A DNA stretch of 64,000 nt from Bugula neritina (taxonomy: Eukaryota > Bryozoa > Gymnolaemata > Cheilostomatida > Bugulidae): contig OZ037771.1 in assembly GCA_964035545.1 (NCBI GenBank), forward strand, positions 7,482,690 to 7,546,689, read 5' to 3'. A program made the translations under genes and the position numbers. Each line of letters starts with the position of its first letter. The first letter of the stretch is position 1. Positions 26,655 through 38,515 of the stretch are shown piece by piece. The notes below the pieces were generated by a model that saw only the letters and a list, made by a program, of their open reading frames with translations, had not been told where the DNA came from and ran no database searches.

Positions 26655-26912
26655 GATTTTACTTATTGGAACTTAATAAAAATATAGTATGTAGTGAAAA
26701 GGAGAGCAACTGGACATTGTTAATCAATATTAAATCATGAAAGTGTTGCCAAAAGCTATAGAAATAACAAGATAATTGAAAATTACATCACATAAGTGCT
26801 TAATCACAGCTAATTGCTAATAATATAATATAAACAAGATAATGGTCACAAAGATAAGATAACTTCTACTGCCAGTTATCTAATAGCTGACGAGTATAAC
26901 AAGCGTCGTTAC

Positions 26913-28614
26913 TCATTGCTTTGGATTCCTTAATTCATACTCTTCCCAGCCACCAGGAAAATGTCGCACTCTAAAATTGATGAAACATGAAAGAATGCAC
27001 CAATAATCACAAGTTGTTTGAGTTTTTGAAAGCAAATTTTGGTTATATATGAAAATGGAAGGTTAACTAAATAATCTATCAAGTGATTTAGTCACAGGTA
27101 TGATTGAAGCATACTATTCAACAGGTCACTGTATGCAGCTAGCTTGTTCTATGTTGACAATACCTGCTGTAACCATAGCTGTGCAGCAGATCCATAGCTT
27201 TCTTACTTCTGATTCCTCCCAAACAACTCATAACAATATTGGAGTCGTCAATATCGGGCATTTTAGTCCCATATCGAGTACGGAACTCGCCTGGAGCTAG
27301 CTGGAATGCTTCTGGGATTTCTTTCACTAAAAATGATAAAGTAGTTTCATGTTATTCTCATGGGGAAAGAATAACTCTATATGATGCTTTCTTGTAACTT
27401 TGTTTATTATTGGCCATTTTTAATTTAAGAAGAATTTTCATTCTAGCAAGCAGTAAACCACTTTTAAGTTTCATACTAAATTTATGCAAAGCCTAATGGG
27501 TTATTATTTACCGTACATGGTAAATGTATAGAGTCAGGCATCATCCCAGTTTCTTCAACTTCCTTGTGGCTTCTGACATCAAAAAGTTGAATGTCTCCAC
27601 TCTTTACCATTGACATCACCTCATCATATGACAAATCAAATTCAGAGTTTCCAGTGACGTTACAGTAGTTTCCTAACAAAAGTTAACATTTTCATTTGAT
27701 TTGGTCTAACAGGTATGGATTGTAAGAATAATACTTTTGCCTGTTTATGTAATTTAAATTGCTGATTTTAGGCACACAGCATGCTATTAAGCAATCAACC
27801 TATGTGTAGTACATCAAACCCCACTTAGACCCCAACATCGACATAACTAGTATTACAAATTCAAGATAAAATGATATGAAAGTGAAACACTAAATAAAAT
27901 AGTTTTTGTTATGGAGAGATTTAATTTCATACTATAATTATTTTTTAATACCATATTTTCACATAACCGGTTTTTTCCATCTTTAAAATAAGGCAGGCTT
28001 TGTTTCTACATTAAAGTAAATTAGAATAGACATGCTTATACTTATAGTCATAGGCACATACTGATAGTACTAGAACCAATACTCAATTATTATCTTGCAC
28101 TATGATGTGATCAAAACTTTGGCTATATTACAATAAGAATCAGTTATGAGTTAATGTTATTCATTGGGCTGAATCCAAAACTTACTGCGTAAGATGTACT
28201 TAGGTTTACAAAGTTGAGGTTGAGTATACAAAGCAGGATCAGACAAACTGTTGCTAAATTCGGATTGCTTTATTTTAAAAGATAAATTTAAAGTAGGCAA
28301 ACATTTGAAAATAACATGCTGATTTACATCACGATTAATTCAAAATGCTGCGCGTGTCAGTACTTACTATTGGTGTGGTTGAAGAGAGCCCTTGAACACT
28401 GATTTTGATTAAATTTTAGGTCAAATTTAGAGTTTGCATAATTCCGATTAATTGATAGTTGAATGCCAACGCATTTTGGCTCTGGTGATTTAAGTTTTTG
28501 AAATACTCCGGATGACAGAGACTGAAAGCAGCGGCCATTGCGATTATAATACGAGTATGCTGAAGACTTTAAAAGTTTCCCATTCCAGCTAGCAAATAGT
28601 GGAATTTTTGACAT
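26913..28614 (-). CDS. Single-domain rhodanese (thiosulfate sulfurtransferase-like), probably mitochondrial
   Basis: Rhodanese domains move sulfane sulfur through a persulfide on an active cysteine. Four exons, 28368-28614, 27517-27672, 27164-27326 and 26913-26970, keep one frame and give 207 residues. The rhodanese domain is about residues 95-200: YDEVMSMVKSGDIQLFDVRS at its start, then PDSIHLPLKEIPEAF, the active loop SCLGGIRS with C169 and R174, and the ending FPGGWEEY. The first 80 residues are basic and Ser/Asn-rich with few acids, which suggests a mitochondrial targeting sequence (inference). The start at 28614 is the first ATG in frame. The donor GTACGG at exon 2 is weak, but it alone preserves the frame and the family's HLPL motif. 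Architecture is like the TSTD1/TSTD3 type; I do not assign an orthologue. Confidence 0.88.
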
Positions 28615-30545
28615 TGTGGCAGAGAAAGCAATCAAATTTAAAATTTTGAGTCTAGATCAAGCCCCTCTTATTTATAAAGATTACTAGTAGTAGTAAGACT
28701 AAGTAGTACCACAGTTGAAAGTTTTCAAGTGGAAATTTTCTGTAGATGCAGCTTATGACTAAATTAGTAAACTACAGGTATTTTAAAGTTAGTTAAACTT
28801 TCAATAAAATAATATGCGTGACATCGTACAAACTTTGGACTACAGCTTTCAACTGCGCTTGTAAAAACTTGTAAATAGTCTGCTAGCTGAAAAGACAACT
28901 CTGGCCTTTTAATCCAGTCTCCAGTAGTCAAGTCAGTCATGTAATAATTGAGAAAATGAGAAGACCGTCTTTACCAGGGATATAGTTTTAAAGCAATGCA
29001 CGCGCGTGTATTTCTACTTCATCAATTAATAAAACATCAATGCTGCAATACTAAACTTTTAAACATACAAAATATACCATCAGTATACTTATAAACTGAT
29101 ACACCAAGTATTAGTGTGGAGCATAAACAGTTTTTGCACACCTAATTCAAATCCCTGTTATCCTAGCTGTTATAAATTGTGAAATGAAGAGAAAGCCTTT
29201 TTGCAATGGATATTATTTAATATTATAACTACTTACCTATAATACTGATCTCAGTCATGGTGGCTTGATAATTGTTCTGAAAACAATTTTGAAACTGCAA
29301 TGTATTACCTTTTTACTTGTTCATCAACAGTAATAATTATAAGCACCACCTACACTATAATGTTGCCAGACTTAATGTAATTGCCTAAAACTATGATGGT
29401 GGTTAGAGAAATTAAGGTACCATGATATGTATGTATGTAAGTGTGGTGATTTATTAGAACATTTGGTCATAAAAATAATATGGGGTATATAATATAGTTT
29501 TGTGCATGACTGCACATGTTGCACTTAGACTATATTATATTTTAGTGTAATCACCTATCTGATTCACTTGGCCAGTTTCGGTCTAATTTCTAATTGGCAA
29601 AGTTGCTATTACATAAAAACTATCAAACTTTTTTCACATTGAACACAATAAAAAGGTGTTGGTTTCAAAGTTGCAATTTTATAACAAGCTGGTCAAAAAT
29701 GTTGGTTGAGCTGAACATAAAAGATTGATATGGAAGTTAATATCAAAGACAGCTCGAACTGCTAGAATTCTGTCCTTGTACAACACACCTCCGGATCACA
29801 AGGCAACTGTGCAATGTTAAACGAAATATTTCATTATAAACCAACGTATGTAGTGCTGTAATAAGAAGGGTGGAAATTAAATTATTTGTATTAAACTTTG
29901 TTAAAGCAAGTTGTAGTGAAAAATTTATACTATAAAACTTTAAACGCAAAGGCCGTCATTGTAGGAATGTTTCAGTCATTTCGTTTGATTTGGAGTTGTC
30001 TTTTATTATCTACATTGGTGATAGTGCATGCTATGCTAGTTTATATATATATATCTTCAATCCACATATATATATATTCTCATAAAAAATTATGCCAATA
30101 AAAATCCATTTAGGTCAAATTTAAGAGTTACATTTTGGAATATAAAACATATGTATCAAGTGAACCTGCGTATATTTGCAAAAACTCAAAAATATAGCTA
30201 TAATAATAATAAAATATGATTGGAACATCTAATAAACTCTTTTTTGTGCAACTTTCAACAACTTAGTAAATACAATAATAAAATAAGAATATTGCGGCAA
30301 AATAATTGCAGATGCCATTTTTCTAATTAAATTCTATACTAACTTCTCTATCTATTATATTACTCTGGACGAGATATAAATTCTTCAGCGAAGACATAAA
30401 ATAAATTCTGTTACTTTACAGAGTAAAAAACTAAGAATCTATCGGCGTGAAGTCAAACAAAAATTTAGCACAGATTTTGAAAGACTATCAGAAAATGGAC
30501 GCTATTTCCACCGGACGACAGGAGAGAACGATTACTTGAATCATG
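28615..30545. other. Intergenic region between the rhodanese and ANKLE2 genes
   Basis: About 1.9 kb, AT-rich, no supported exon. It should contain the rhodanese promoter at its left end and the ANKLE2 3' UTR at its right. I see no clear AATAAA on the minus strand just after the ANKLE2 stop. Confidence 0.55.
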
Positions 30546-33500
30546 TTAATTGAGAACAAGCTTCCTTTTCAGACTGTCTTTGCGCTGCAAGTGCTTTAGC
30601 CTGGCTCGATGTCTCAACGCAACTGGACTCTCCCATCTAAAACACAGGGAATTCATATTACAATATACTGTCCGGTAATAATATAGAAACCTTAAACTTA
30701 CTATTATATTGCATTTTTAAAATTATTCAGAGTTGTCCTCTCTAATATATTCTATTTCGTCTATAAAACCAGATGGTTGCATAAACTAGAGATTAACTTC
30801 ACTTATATACATAGACGCTTCAACTCTACAGATGATCAACTCTACAGATGAGTGCTTAAAGAATCCCTGACACACTTTTCTAATATAGTATGAAAATATT
30901 CCTATATATCATAGCTATCATCTAAATACTATTTGAGGGTTGTCTGCTCTAACAATTTTGTTTTATAACAAGTTCCGCGCACACATTCCCGCCAATATCT
31001 TTATAATTCATAATAATATTCAATGAAATAAAAATGAAACAGATTATATTGTATTAATAGTATGCCTATATCTCTGATAACAATTATTTTAATTGAATGT
31101 TTTAAATTGTATTACATTTTGCATGAAATATGTCCTACACTTGAGCGAGCACGCAAGCGTATTTTAGCAAAAGCGCAACAGATAAATAATTACTGGGTAT
31201 AAAATAATAGACATACTTGGCTTGTTCCTGTATGGAGAAACTGGTTACATTGTCGTACCAGTTGTACACCGCCGGATACTGCAACTCGTCAATGAAGACG
31301 CCATTTAATGCTGTCAGCACGTCATTGTCCACCTTGCATGGTTTACTTCTACAATCACACAGGCACCTGTGACATTTCAACAACAAGCAGTTGCAAGCAC
31401 TTTTTCACACAGGCAGCAATCACCTGCAAGCACTGGTCACTCAAGCAACAAGCACCTGCAAGCACTGTATCACTCACGTAACAATCACCTGCAAGCACTG
31501 TGACAACTGACATCTAAGTAACAAGCACCTGCAGCACTAAGACATAACTTTCACCCATGTACGAACATATGCCAAGTTAGATTTCTGGTGGGCATCAACT
31601 TTTTGTAGGAATTGAGAATGACACATATCAAACACTTAGCCTATTAATCAGCAGTGAAAACCCTATTGGAAACTTGAAATGCATAAAACTACATTCCATT
31701 GCACTAATAGCAAGAGCTACGTTACCCTTTCAAATAGACAATTGGACGGCACTTTCTAATACTCTTCTCTTCCACAATTTTGTGTTCTTTCACAGGTTCG
31801 GCTGACTGTATACTGACTTTTCCCCCAGAATGCCGTAAACATCCTGGAAATAGACTGAGAATAACTAGGAGACAAAGTCGAAAAATGAATATGAATACCT
31901 GAAAACATATTACAGCATGACCAGTGTGGTAGCTTTAGAAGCCTAAGCAACTACACATCAGGCCTTGCTTCAAATTACAGTGAACCAGAGTACAGCAAGC
32001 AAGTTACTGCAATATAGATAACTACACGTTACCTATTTCCCAGAGAGTGCGCAGCTTGTCCATGTAAGGTGAAATACCGGGAATTATGCATTCCAAGGTC
32101 GTCTTACTAAAACTGCTTTGTGCAGCTGGCACGTTGAGGCATTTATAATCTTCCTCGCTAGTCAGTGGTAATGGTGCCGGGAGTTTACCATTCTTAACAG
32201 GTGTCTGTGAATCATTGACAGGTGCCTGTGCACAACTGACAGGTGTCTTTGTACCATTGACAGGTGTCTGTGAACCACAGACAGGCGTCTGTGAATAATT
32301 GACAGGTGTGTGTGCAGCATTGACAGGTGTCTGTATACCATTGGCAGGTGTCTGTGCAGCATTGACAGGTGGTGTCTTTGGTACCAGAGAATTGTGTGAC
32401 GGATGACTAGGAGAAGTAGGACTATGCAGAGATAACCCACTGAACATCCTCGCCAATTCGTCACCTGATGCATTCAGCTGACTCGCTACAATATTGTGGT
32501 TTGTAAACAAATTACATTCGAATACAAATGGTAGTAGACATCAAACTCGAGTAATTGCTACCAGTAAAACCACATTAATTGTTGTAAAATAATTAAAATT
32601 TGGTAGCTTGTATATAAAATTCATTATATTGTTCGAAGTCATAAAGATTGTATGTAAAAATCAAAGCTAAGTGCTTCAACTACAACCTACATAAATCATA
32701 CCTTGCGTTTCTTTAGAGTTGTCTACTTCTCCATTTGGAGGTGGCTCACACAGCTCGTCTATTTCACCAGCAAACTGCAAAGTACATAAATTGATTCTTT
32801 AAAGCAGCCTCAGAGTAACACAGACAAAGCCCGATTATTTGTTACAGCACAATTACTCTGGTCACAGGCTATTCTATTTTTCTCAAAAATATCAAATTAT
32901 AAGGAAATGGCCAATTGGTGTTATTTCCAAATCATATTTTACACAGCTATCTATGGCATATCTTCATCAAGTGCTTCAACTAACCCTGATAGATGACAAA
33001 ATGAATCACAACATAAACTACATTAGACTAGATTAGGACTATTGTTCTATCTCAATAATTTATAGACCACATGACCATACGAACCTTTCCACCTCTGCCA
33101 TTCACCATCACACTTTCTGCAGCGTGTTTCTCCAAGTCACTTATGTACGCTTCAAGTTTAGCCAAACCGCCAGGTTGCTGCAGGTCTGTAGAGCAGTTTA
33201 GGAAATCCCACTCTTCAATCCACGGTACTCCAAACTCCTTGGCCAGGTTTCTGCATAATGTCAAAGGTTAAAGGTTAAAAGGTTAAACCTCAAAAATAAG
33301 GACTAACACTGATGTGAATTACAGACATCTTAACTCAGATAACAGTGAAAAGGTAGCAATAAATGAGTAAAGCATAGACTATGGTTATAGTGCTGAGACT
33401 ACATATAATAGCCATTGCTAGCAAGTAGTTCAGAGCTAAGTTAGATTCAGCTTCTTTGTTAGGAATTTCCTAATGCTGCAGCTACAATCAGAATTATTTC

Positions 33501-36500
33501 TATATTAAAAACCTCAGCGTAGTGTAGTTTAAAAACTAGCTGACAATACCCATTAATGCACAGTATACAGCAACTTGCCTTCCAATGACCTCCCAGCCTT
33601 TATAAGGATCTCTCCTTGATATATCACTGTAGGGCAAAGTGTACGACTGGTCATGTGTTTTTTTCTTCAAAGAGCTAGATGTAGCCCAACTCTTCCGGAA
33701 CTGAGCAGCCTGCAACCACAGAGTACTATCAGGTAACAACCTTGACACGCTGTGACCTTGACATGGCGTGACCTTTACATGTCACAGCACTGACATGTCA
33801 GTGCTGTGACATGTCACAGCACTGACATGTCACAGCACCGACATGTCAGTGCTGTGACATGTAAAGCTCAATGCTACACACACTACATATACCATAGAAA
33901 CTGACTAGGTACTAATGAAGAGTATGAAATATCTTGTTATATTAGATTCGTATGCTACATTTATTGGAAAGCAATTGATTACTTAGAGTATCATATCTAT
34001 GACCATCTAATTATTACATTTTTAAACAGGTCAATTATATCAAATATAATTATAGACTGTATTAGACTCTTAAAACTGAAACTAAAATGAATATCCCCTA
34101 CACTTATTTCAGTCAAATGGAGAATAGCATACCACAGTCATCAAAGAGAGCAACAAAACCACTAAAAGCAAAACTATTTTACAAAAACCACCAGCCATAA
34201 GCTAATTTTACTTGCTCAAGGTAAGCTAACCTTCCACGGAGACATGGGCCCTGCCATTGCCTTCATCACCATACCCTTGTCAGCTGTGTGCGACCCTTCA
34301 TAGCTGACGGAGCACGTGCGAGTGGGAGTTGGCAGCCGGTGCTGGTGAGCAGATCTCATGGGACTAGTAATACAGAGGGAGGTGGGGGAGGCAGGTGGGA
34401 GACAGCCTGGGATAAGACAGCATTTGCTGACACAAGACATTCACATTATCTAGTCTCACATACACTATACGTATTAGTCCTACATATATGCAACATACAC
34501 ATTATTCGTGCATAATGTCTTACATAATATTCATCTACGCTTCTTTTAAATAGCATTAATTTAAAAGATATGTTTTATTGCAAACTTTGCTGCCATCTTT
34601 CATTATAGTTATATAGTTATGAGCTCGGCAGTGAGAGCAATGAGTAGACAACTCTTATAGTCTTTCGTGGCGTTTTATAACATTGCACAAATATATAGCT
34701 TCCAGACATCTCAAAGAATAGCCTAATAATACACAAGTCTACATCTAGATGGGGTGGAAGATAGAAATGCCTACCATCCATGGAGCGTTGTGGAGATTGG
34801 AGTGTCTTTCTGTCCGAGTGTATACCATAAGTGCCAGGAGTCCAGGGGTTCCCCACAACTGGTGCCACATCATTTGTCTCAGATCTGTATAGGGAAATGT
34901 AGTATTGCCCTGCAAACAGTTTACTGTATTACTAAGTTCAGATATAGATACAGCAACATATCTACAGTCAATGAGCAATAACTAATCACTACATCTTACT
35001 ATGACTAGGTACTATACATAGTCTAGTGAGTAATAACTAATCACTAATCTTCACTGTGACAAGGGAGCAGCGGTGGTCTAGACTCTAGGGGTTAGAGCGT
35101 TTGATTAGTAAACACGAAGTCATGGGTTCAAACCCCAAAACAGGCCATTGGTGATGTTAGGAAGAGCATCCAGTCATAATTGCTCCTGTGCCTCATCTGA
35201 ATATGTCCTTAGCCCGATCTAACAAACACCGTTTCCATCAGGGGTTTCTCACGGACTATTAATAAACAAATATGCTACTATTCAAATGCTTAACAAATGT
35301 CAGTTAATGTACACATGCATATAGCTGCAGTTAATATATTATATAGACCTTTTCAGGTAGACACTATAATATACTGTAGTTATATATATGTTTTCTATAG
35401 TTCCAGGGTATTGCATGCAGCTTAAAGTTGATTGGCTAATAACTTCAATCAATAGGAAATAATTATTAATCTAACATTTTCTAATCTTTATCTAGTTTGT
35501 TGCCTTCAATTAAATCTCAAAAAAATACCAAGCTAGAAATAATGTCAAAGCTTTGCTAAATGATTTATAAAAAATATTTTCTATAAACTATAAACTTTCG
35601 TGAGTTTTTCTTAATCCTCAGTGTGAGGAGGCAGAAAGGAAAAAAATAACGCACCTTGGAGAATGTCTAGGATTGCCTGCTCATTTGCCTTACTGGCTGA
35701 ACGCGTGCAAGTGACGTCTGCAACAGTTTGCTGACTGTTATTAGTCCGAGTGAGATCTATCGCAGGTTCGTTGACCAGCAGGGCTACCATGGACACGTGA
35801 CCGTACTTTGCAGCGAAGTGCAGTGGTGTCTCATTGAACTAAAGAATGCACAGATGACAATAAACACTACAAACAGTTCTTCAACCATGTCAAACTAAAT
35901 AAAATATTTCAAAACTTGTTTAAATTAAAAAATGAAAGAATTGAAAAACACATTTTAAAGAAATGTATTGACTTGAACTAAAATTATGAGTATTAGATTG
36001 CAGAAACTAGCTTGTGTTCCGACAAATAAATTGGGTAGAGTAACTATCTTTTTAAAACAATGAATACAATAAATTTAGAGAGCAAATGCTAATATAAAAT
36101 AACCCACTCCTTTGTCAGGTGTATTGAGGTAGAGGTCTAAGGTGAAGGACATTCTGCTGAGTCTGCTCTCACTGGTGTCACTAGGATAGAGTTTAGCAAA
36201 GAATTTGGGGTCATTGAGGTAGTTGAGTACAAGTTCTGCTATGTCTGCTTGTCCTTTGATGGCTGCTGAGTGTAGACTGTTATATCTGTATCTCTCCTGT
36301 AAGCATACATTGAGATATAAAGACATATGTACATTATATATACTTACACAGGTACATACATACATATATACTTACACATGTACGTACATACATACATATT
36401 TACTTACACATGTACGTACATATACACACACGATACATACGTAGATATATAGAGACATATACATACATATGTACTTACAGATATACATACATACATACTT

Positions 36501-38515
36501 ATATACATATTATATACATACATACATACATACACACACACAGACATATTTACATGTACACACATATATGTATACAGACACGAGACACCCAAAGAAAGCA
36601 GATATATTGCAATTTAGAGAATAAAAATACAAGACATTATAATATGTAAACTGATTTCATCATGATAAACTGACTACCCCTCAGGTGCAATATAAGAGTG
36701 AAGATACAAGCAGAAGTTTATGTATATCAATACACTATTACTAACTGCTACTATCTACTCTGTACATGATACACTCAATATCACACTATCATTACCATTA
36801 GATGTTCACTGTTCTATTTAATCTACCATTAACCTGTAGAATACACACGACACAATAGTACAACTACTACCTGTAGAGTACACACGACACAATAGTACAA
36901 CTACTACCTGTAGAATACACACGACACAATAGTACAACTACTACCTGTAGAGTACACACGACACAATAGTACAACTACTACCTGTAGAATAGTGGGCGTG
37001 TCTCCTGCAGCTATGAGATATCGAGGGTTACTCTCTATCATGCTCCTCACGCTGTCAATATTCCCTCTCTCTATAGCTTGTCTCAACTGTACCAGCTGCC
37101 CAATTTTAACGCTGCCATACGGTAGCGTTTCGGTGCTGACTCCATTACTGGGGGAAGCAGTTTTTCCTCCAGCTGAAATCTAACCACCACTCTAATTTCA
37201 CACGTTGGTAATTTAAGTGTTAATGAAACTTTAGCCCCTAATTAAGGTCGTTTACTTCTTAATTCATAAAGCATGTATGGGGCAGCCATGTTGTCTATAT
37301 GTGAAGACAGCTTTCAACAGATGGGACTGGTCAAGTCCAGCATATGCTACAAGACACTTTTGATTATGACTGAATTATGGGCTACAAGTACCACCATTAG
37401 CTATTCACATCTACTAACCATCATCACTTTAGGCTTATTCAAAATCCGTATTTAAGCTGTATCACAACTTGCTAGCAAATGGCAGAAGGTTGATATAGAT
37501 ACTTATATCTAGAGTCCAGACTCTAGAGTCTAGACTATACAATATACTATGTGGTGCAGATGAAGCTGTGGTAAGAGAACTGGTACTATTTATACTACTA
37601 GAGTCTAGACTGTGAGACAGGATGTGATAACAGCTAATAGTTATATAATCAATACAGATATAAGGTTGCTGAACTTATTGAACCAACTATGGTTAATTGT
37701 AAGCCAGTTCCAGCCACTGCGGTTAGCTAACAATCCATGTAATAAACATGTTGTCACATTGCAATAGTAGAAAATAATGAGGTAGGAACAGCAATGGAGA
37801 TATTAGAAACCACATATAAGAGATCTCAGATTTGTTGGTATATTATGTGTAAACCATTAATGATTAAAATATAATAATATAACACTTAAACACTTTCAAC
37901 GAATATGATACACTAGTCAGCCCTTGTCTAACAGTTACATCCATAAGTTTTTACACTTTCGCAACTGTTAGTATAGATAATTCAACACAAGTGTAAGAGC
38001 TTTCAACAAAATGCAATTCAGTAAACAAATTTCCTTCAAAATCTCCATTACTGCACCTAACTGTACATAATACTACAATGTTGGGATCACAGTGATAGTA
38101 GAATATATAATCTAATTAGATTTTATTAACCCAGTTAAAGACTTGTAGAAAGCCACCAACCTGGGAGTTAGAGTTTTGTCTGGTAATGGACTGCTGGAAT
38201 TGTTCAGCCTTTTCTCTACTTAAAAAAACATTCATTCGGGCAGTTTTGACTTTTTTTAGAAATTGTAATGCCGCCATCTTATCAGTGTAGAAAGGTTCTG
38301 CAATAATTCAAGTATTAATCTAATATTTGGAGTACAGGAGCCAATAGACAATACAGTCTCATGACTAATGGTTTTAGCAATATTTAGAAGAGTGGCAGGA
38401 TGGTAGCACAAAGTTTTGAAAAATAACATGTCATACCAAGCTGCAGGCCTTCGGGTAGAGCGGTGCCGGGAGGAACCTGAACCCCATAGAATATGGGCGC
38501 ATCTCCAGATGCCAT
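30546..38515 (-). CDS. ANKLE2: ANKLE2-like ankyrin-repeat protein
   Basis: ANKLE2 controls rebuilding of the nuclear envelope after mitosis by bringing PP2A to BAF and restraining VRK1. Fourteen exons (38437-38515, 38161-38297, 36982-37179, 36108-36296, 35655-35838, 34775-34909, 34231-34406, 33579-33709, 33085-33250, 32702-32774, 32033-32485, 31726-31843, 31217-31348, 30546-30636) keep one frame and give 753 residues. Visible parts: a caulimovirus-VI-like fold (about 8-70, FYGVQVP...FLSREKAEQF); SNPRYLIAAGDTPTILQ; ankyrin repeats (about 139-262, with DLYLNTPDKG and NETPLHFAAKYGHVSMV); MAGPMSP; FGVPWIEEWDFLNC; a Thr-Pro heptad array (534-587); and LQYPAVYNWYDNVTSF near the end. The N-terminal membrane helix and LEM domain of human ANKLE2 are not found. 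A TAG lies three codons above the ATG. Intron 8 has a GC donor (AG|GCAAGT), needed to keep VIGR-NLAKEFG in frame. Confidence 0.93.
31380..31545. repeat. ~33-40-bp repeat ending at the acceptor of ANKLE2 exon 13
   Basis: Four to five imperfect units built on CACCTGCAAGCACTG with AACAATCAC/AACAAGCAC spacers (plus strand). On the coding strand the last diverged unit, reading ACAGGTGCCTGTGTGATTGTAG, supplies the acceptor used at 31348. Confidence 0.75.
32196..32354 (-). repeat. In-frame 21-bp coding minisatellite in ANKLE2 exon 11
   Basis: Eight copies of a seven-residue unit: QTPANGI, QTPVNAA, HTPVNYS, QTPVCGS, QTPVNGT, KTPVSCA, QAPVNDS, QTPVKNG. Seven of eight keep Thr-Pro; the seventh has Ala-Pro. 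Residues 534-589. Confidence 0.92.
33773..33866. repeat. 94-bp nested palindrome in ANKLE2 intron 7
   Basis: The outer 18-bp arms CTTTACATGTCACAGCAC and GTGCTGTGACATGTAAAG are exact inverted copies. Inside, 33777-33814 is a perfect 38-bp palindrome centred on TGACATGTCA, followed by further copies of TGACATGTCACAGCAC. It lies 64 bp upstream of the exon 8 acceptor. Confidence 0.92.
35064..35258 (+). mobile_element. tRNA-derived SINE, full-length copy
   Basis: Forward copy with the head AGCAGCGGTGGTCTAGACTC, box B GGGTTCAAACCCC, and the body blocks GGTGATGTTAGGAAGAGCAT and CATCAGGGGTTTCTCAC. It lies in ANKLE2 intron 5, antisense to the gene. Confidence 0.88.
36297..36590. repeat. CATA-rich simple repeat in ANKLE2 intron 3
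   Basis: Irregular (ACAT)n and ACATACATACATAT blocks separated by ACTTACACATGTACGT, about 290 bp. On the coding strand the spacer reads TGTAAGTA, a donor-like word. The run starts right beside the exon 4 acceptor. Confidence 0.85.
36832..36979. repeat. 37-bp minisatellite copying the ANKLE2 exon 3 splice donor
   Basis: Four exact-length units at 36832, 36869, 36906 and 36943, followed by a partial copy (36980-36991) that is the real exon-intron boundary. Each unit on the coding strand contains TCTACAG|GTAGTAGTTG, so the donor and the last exonic bases are repeated. Units 1 and 3 carry AATA, units 2 and 4 carry AGTA, suggesting doubling of a 74-bp pair. Confidence 0.95.

Noticed and set aside
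32162-32473. 103-codon open frame in another frame of ANKLE2 exon 11
   Set aside because: A shadow of the 21-bp coding repeat.
33773-33866. p53-type response elements in the ACATGTC palindrome
   Set aside because: The ten-mers fail at the outer positions of RRRCWWGYYY. The pattern is explained by the palindrome alone.
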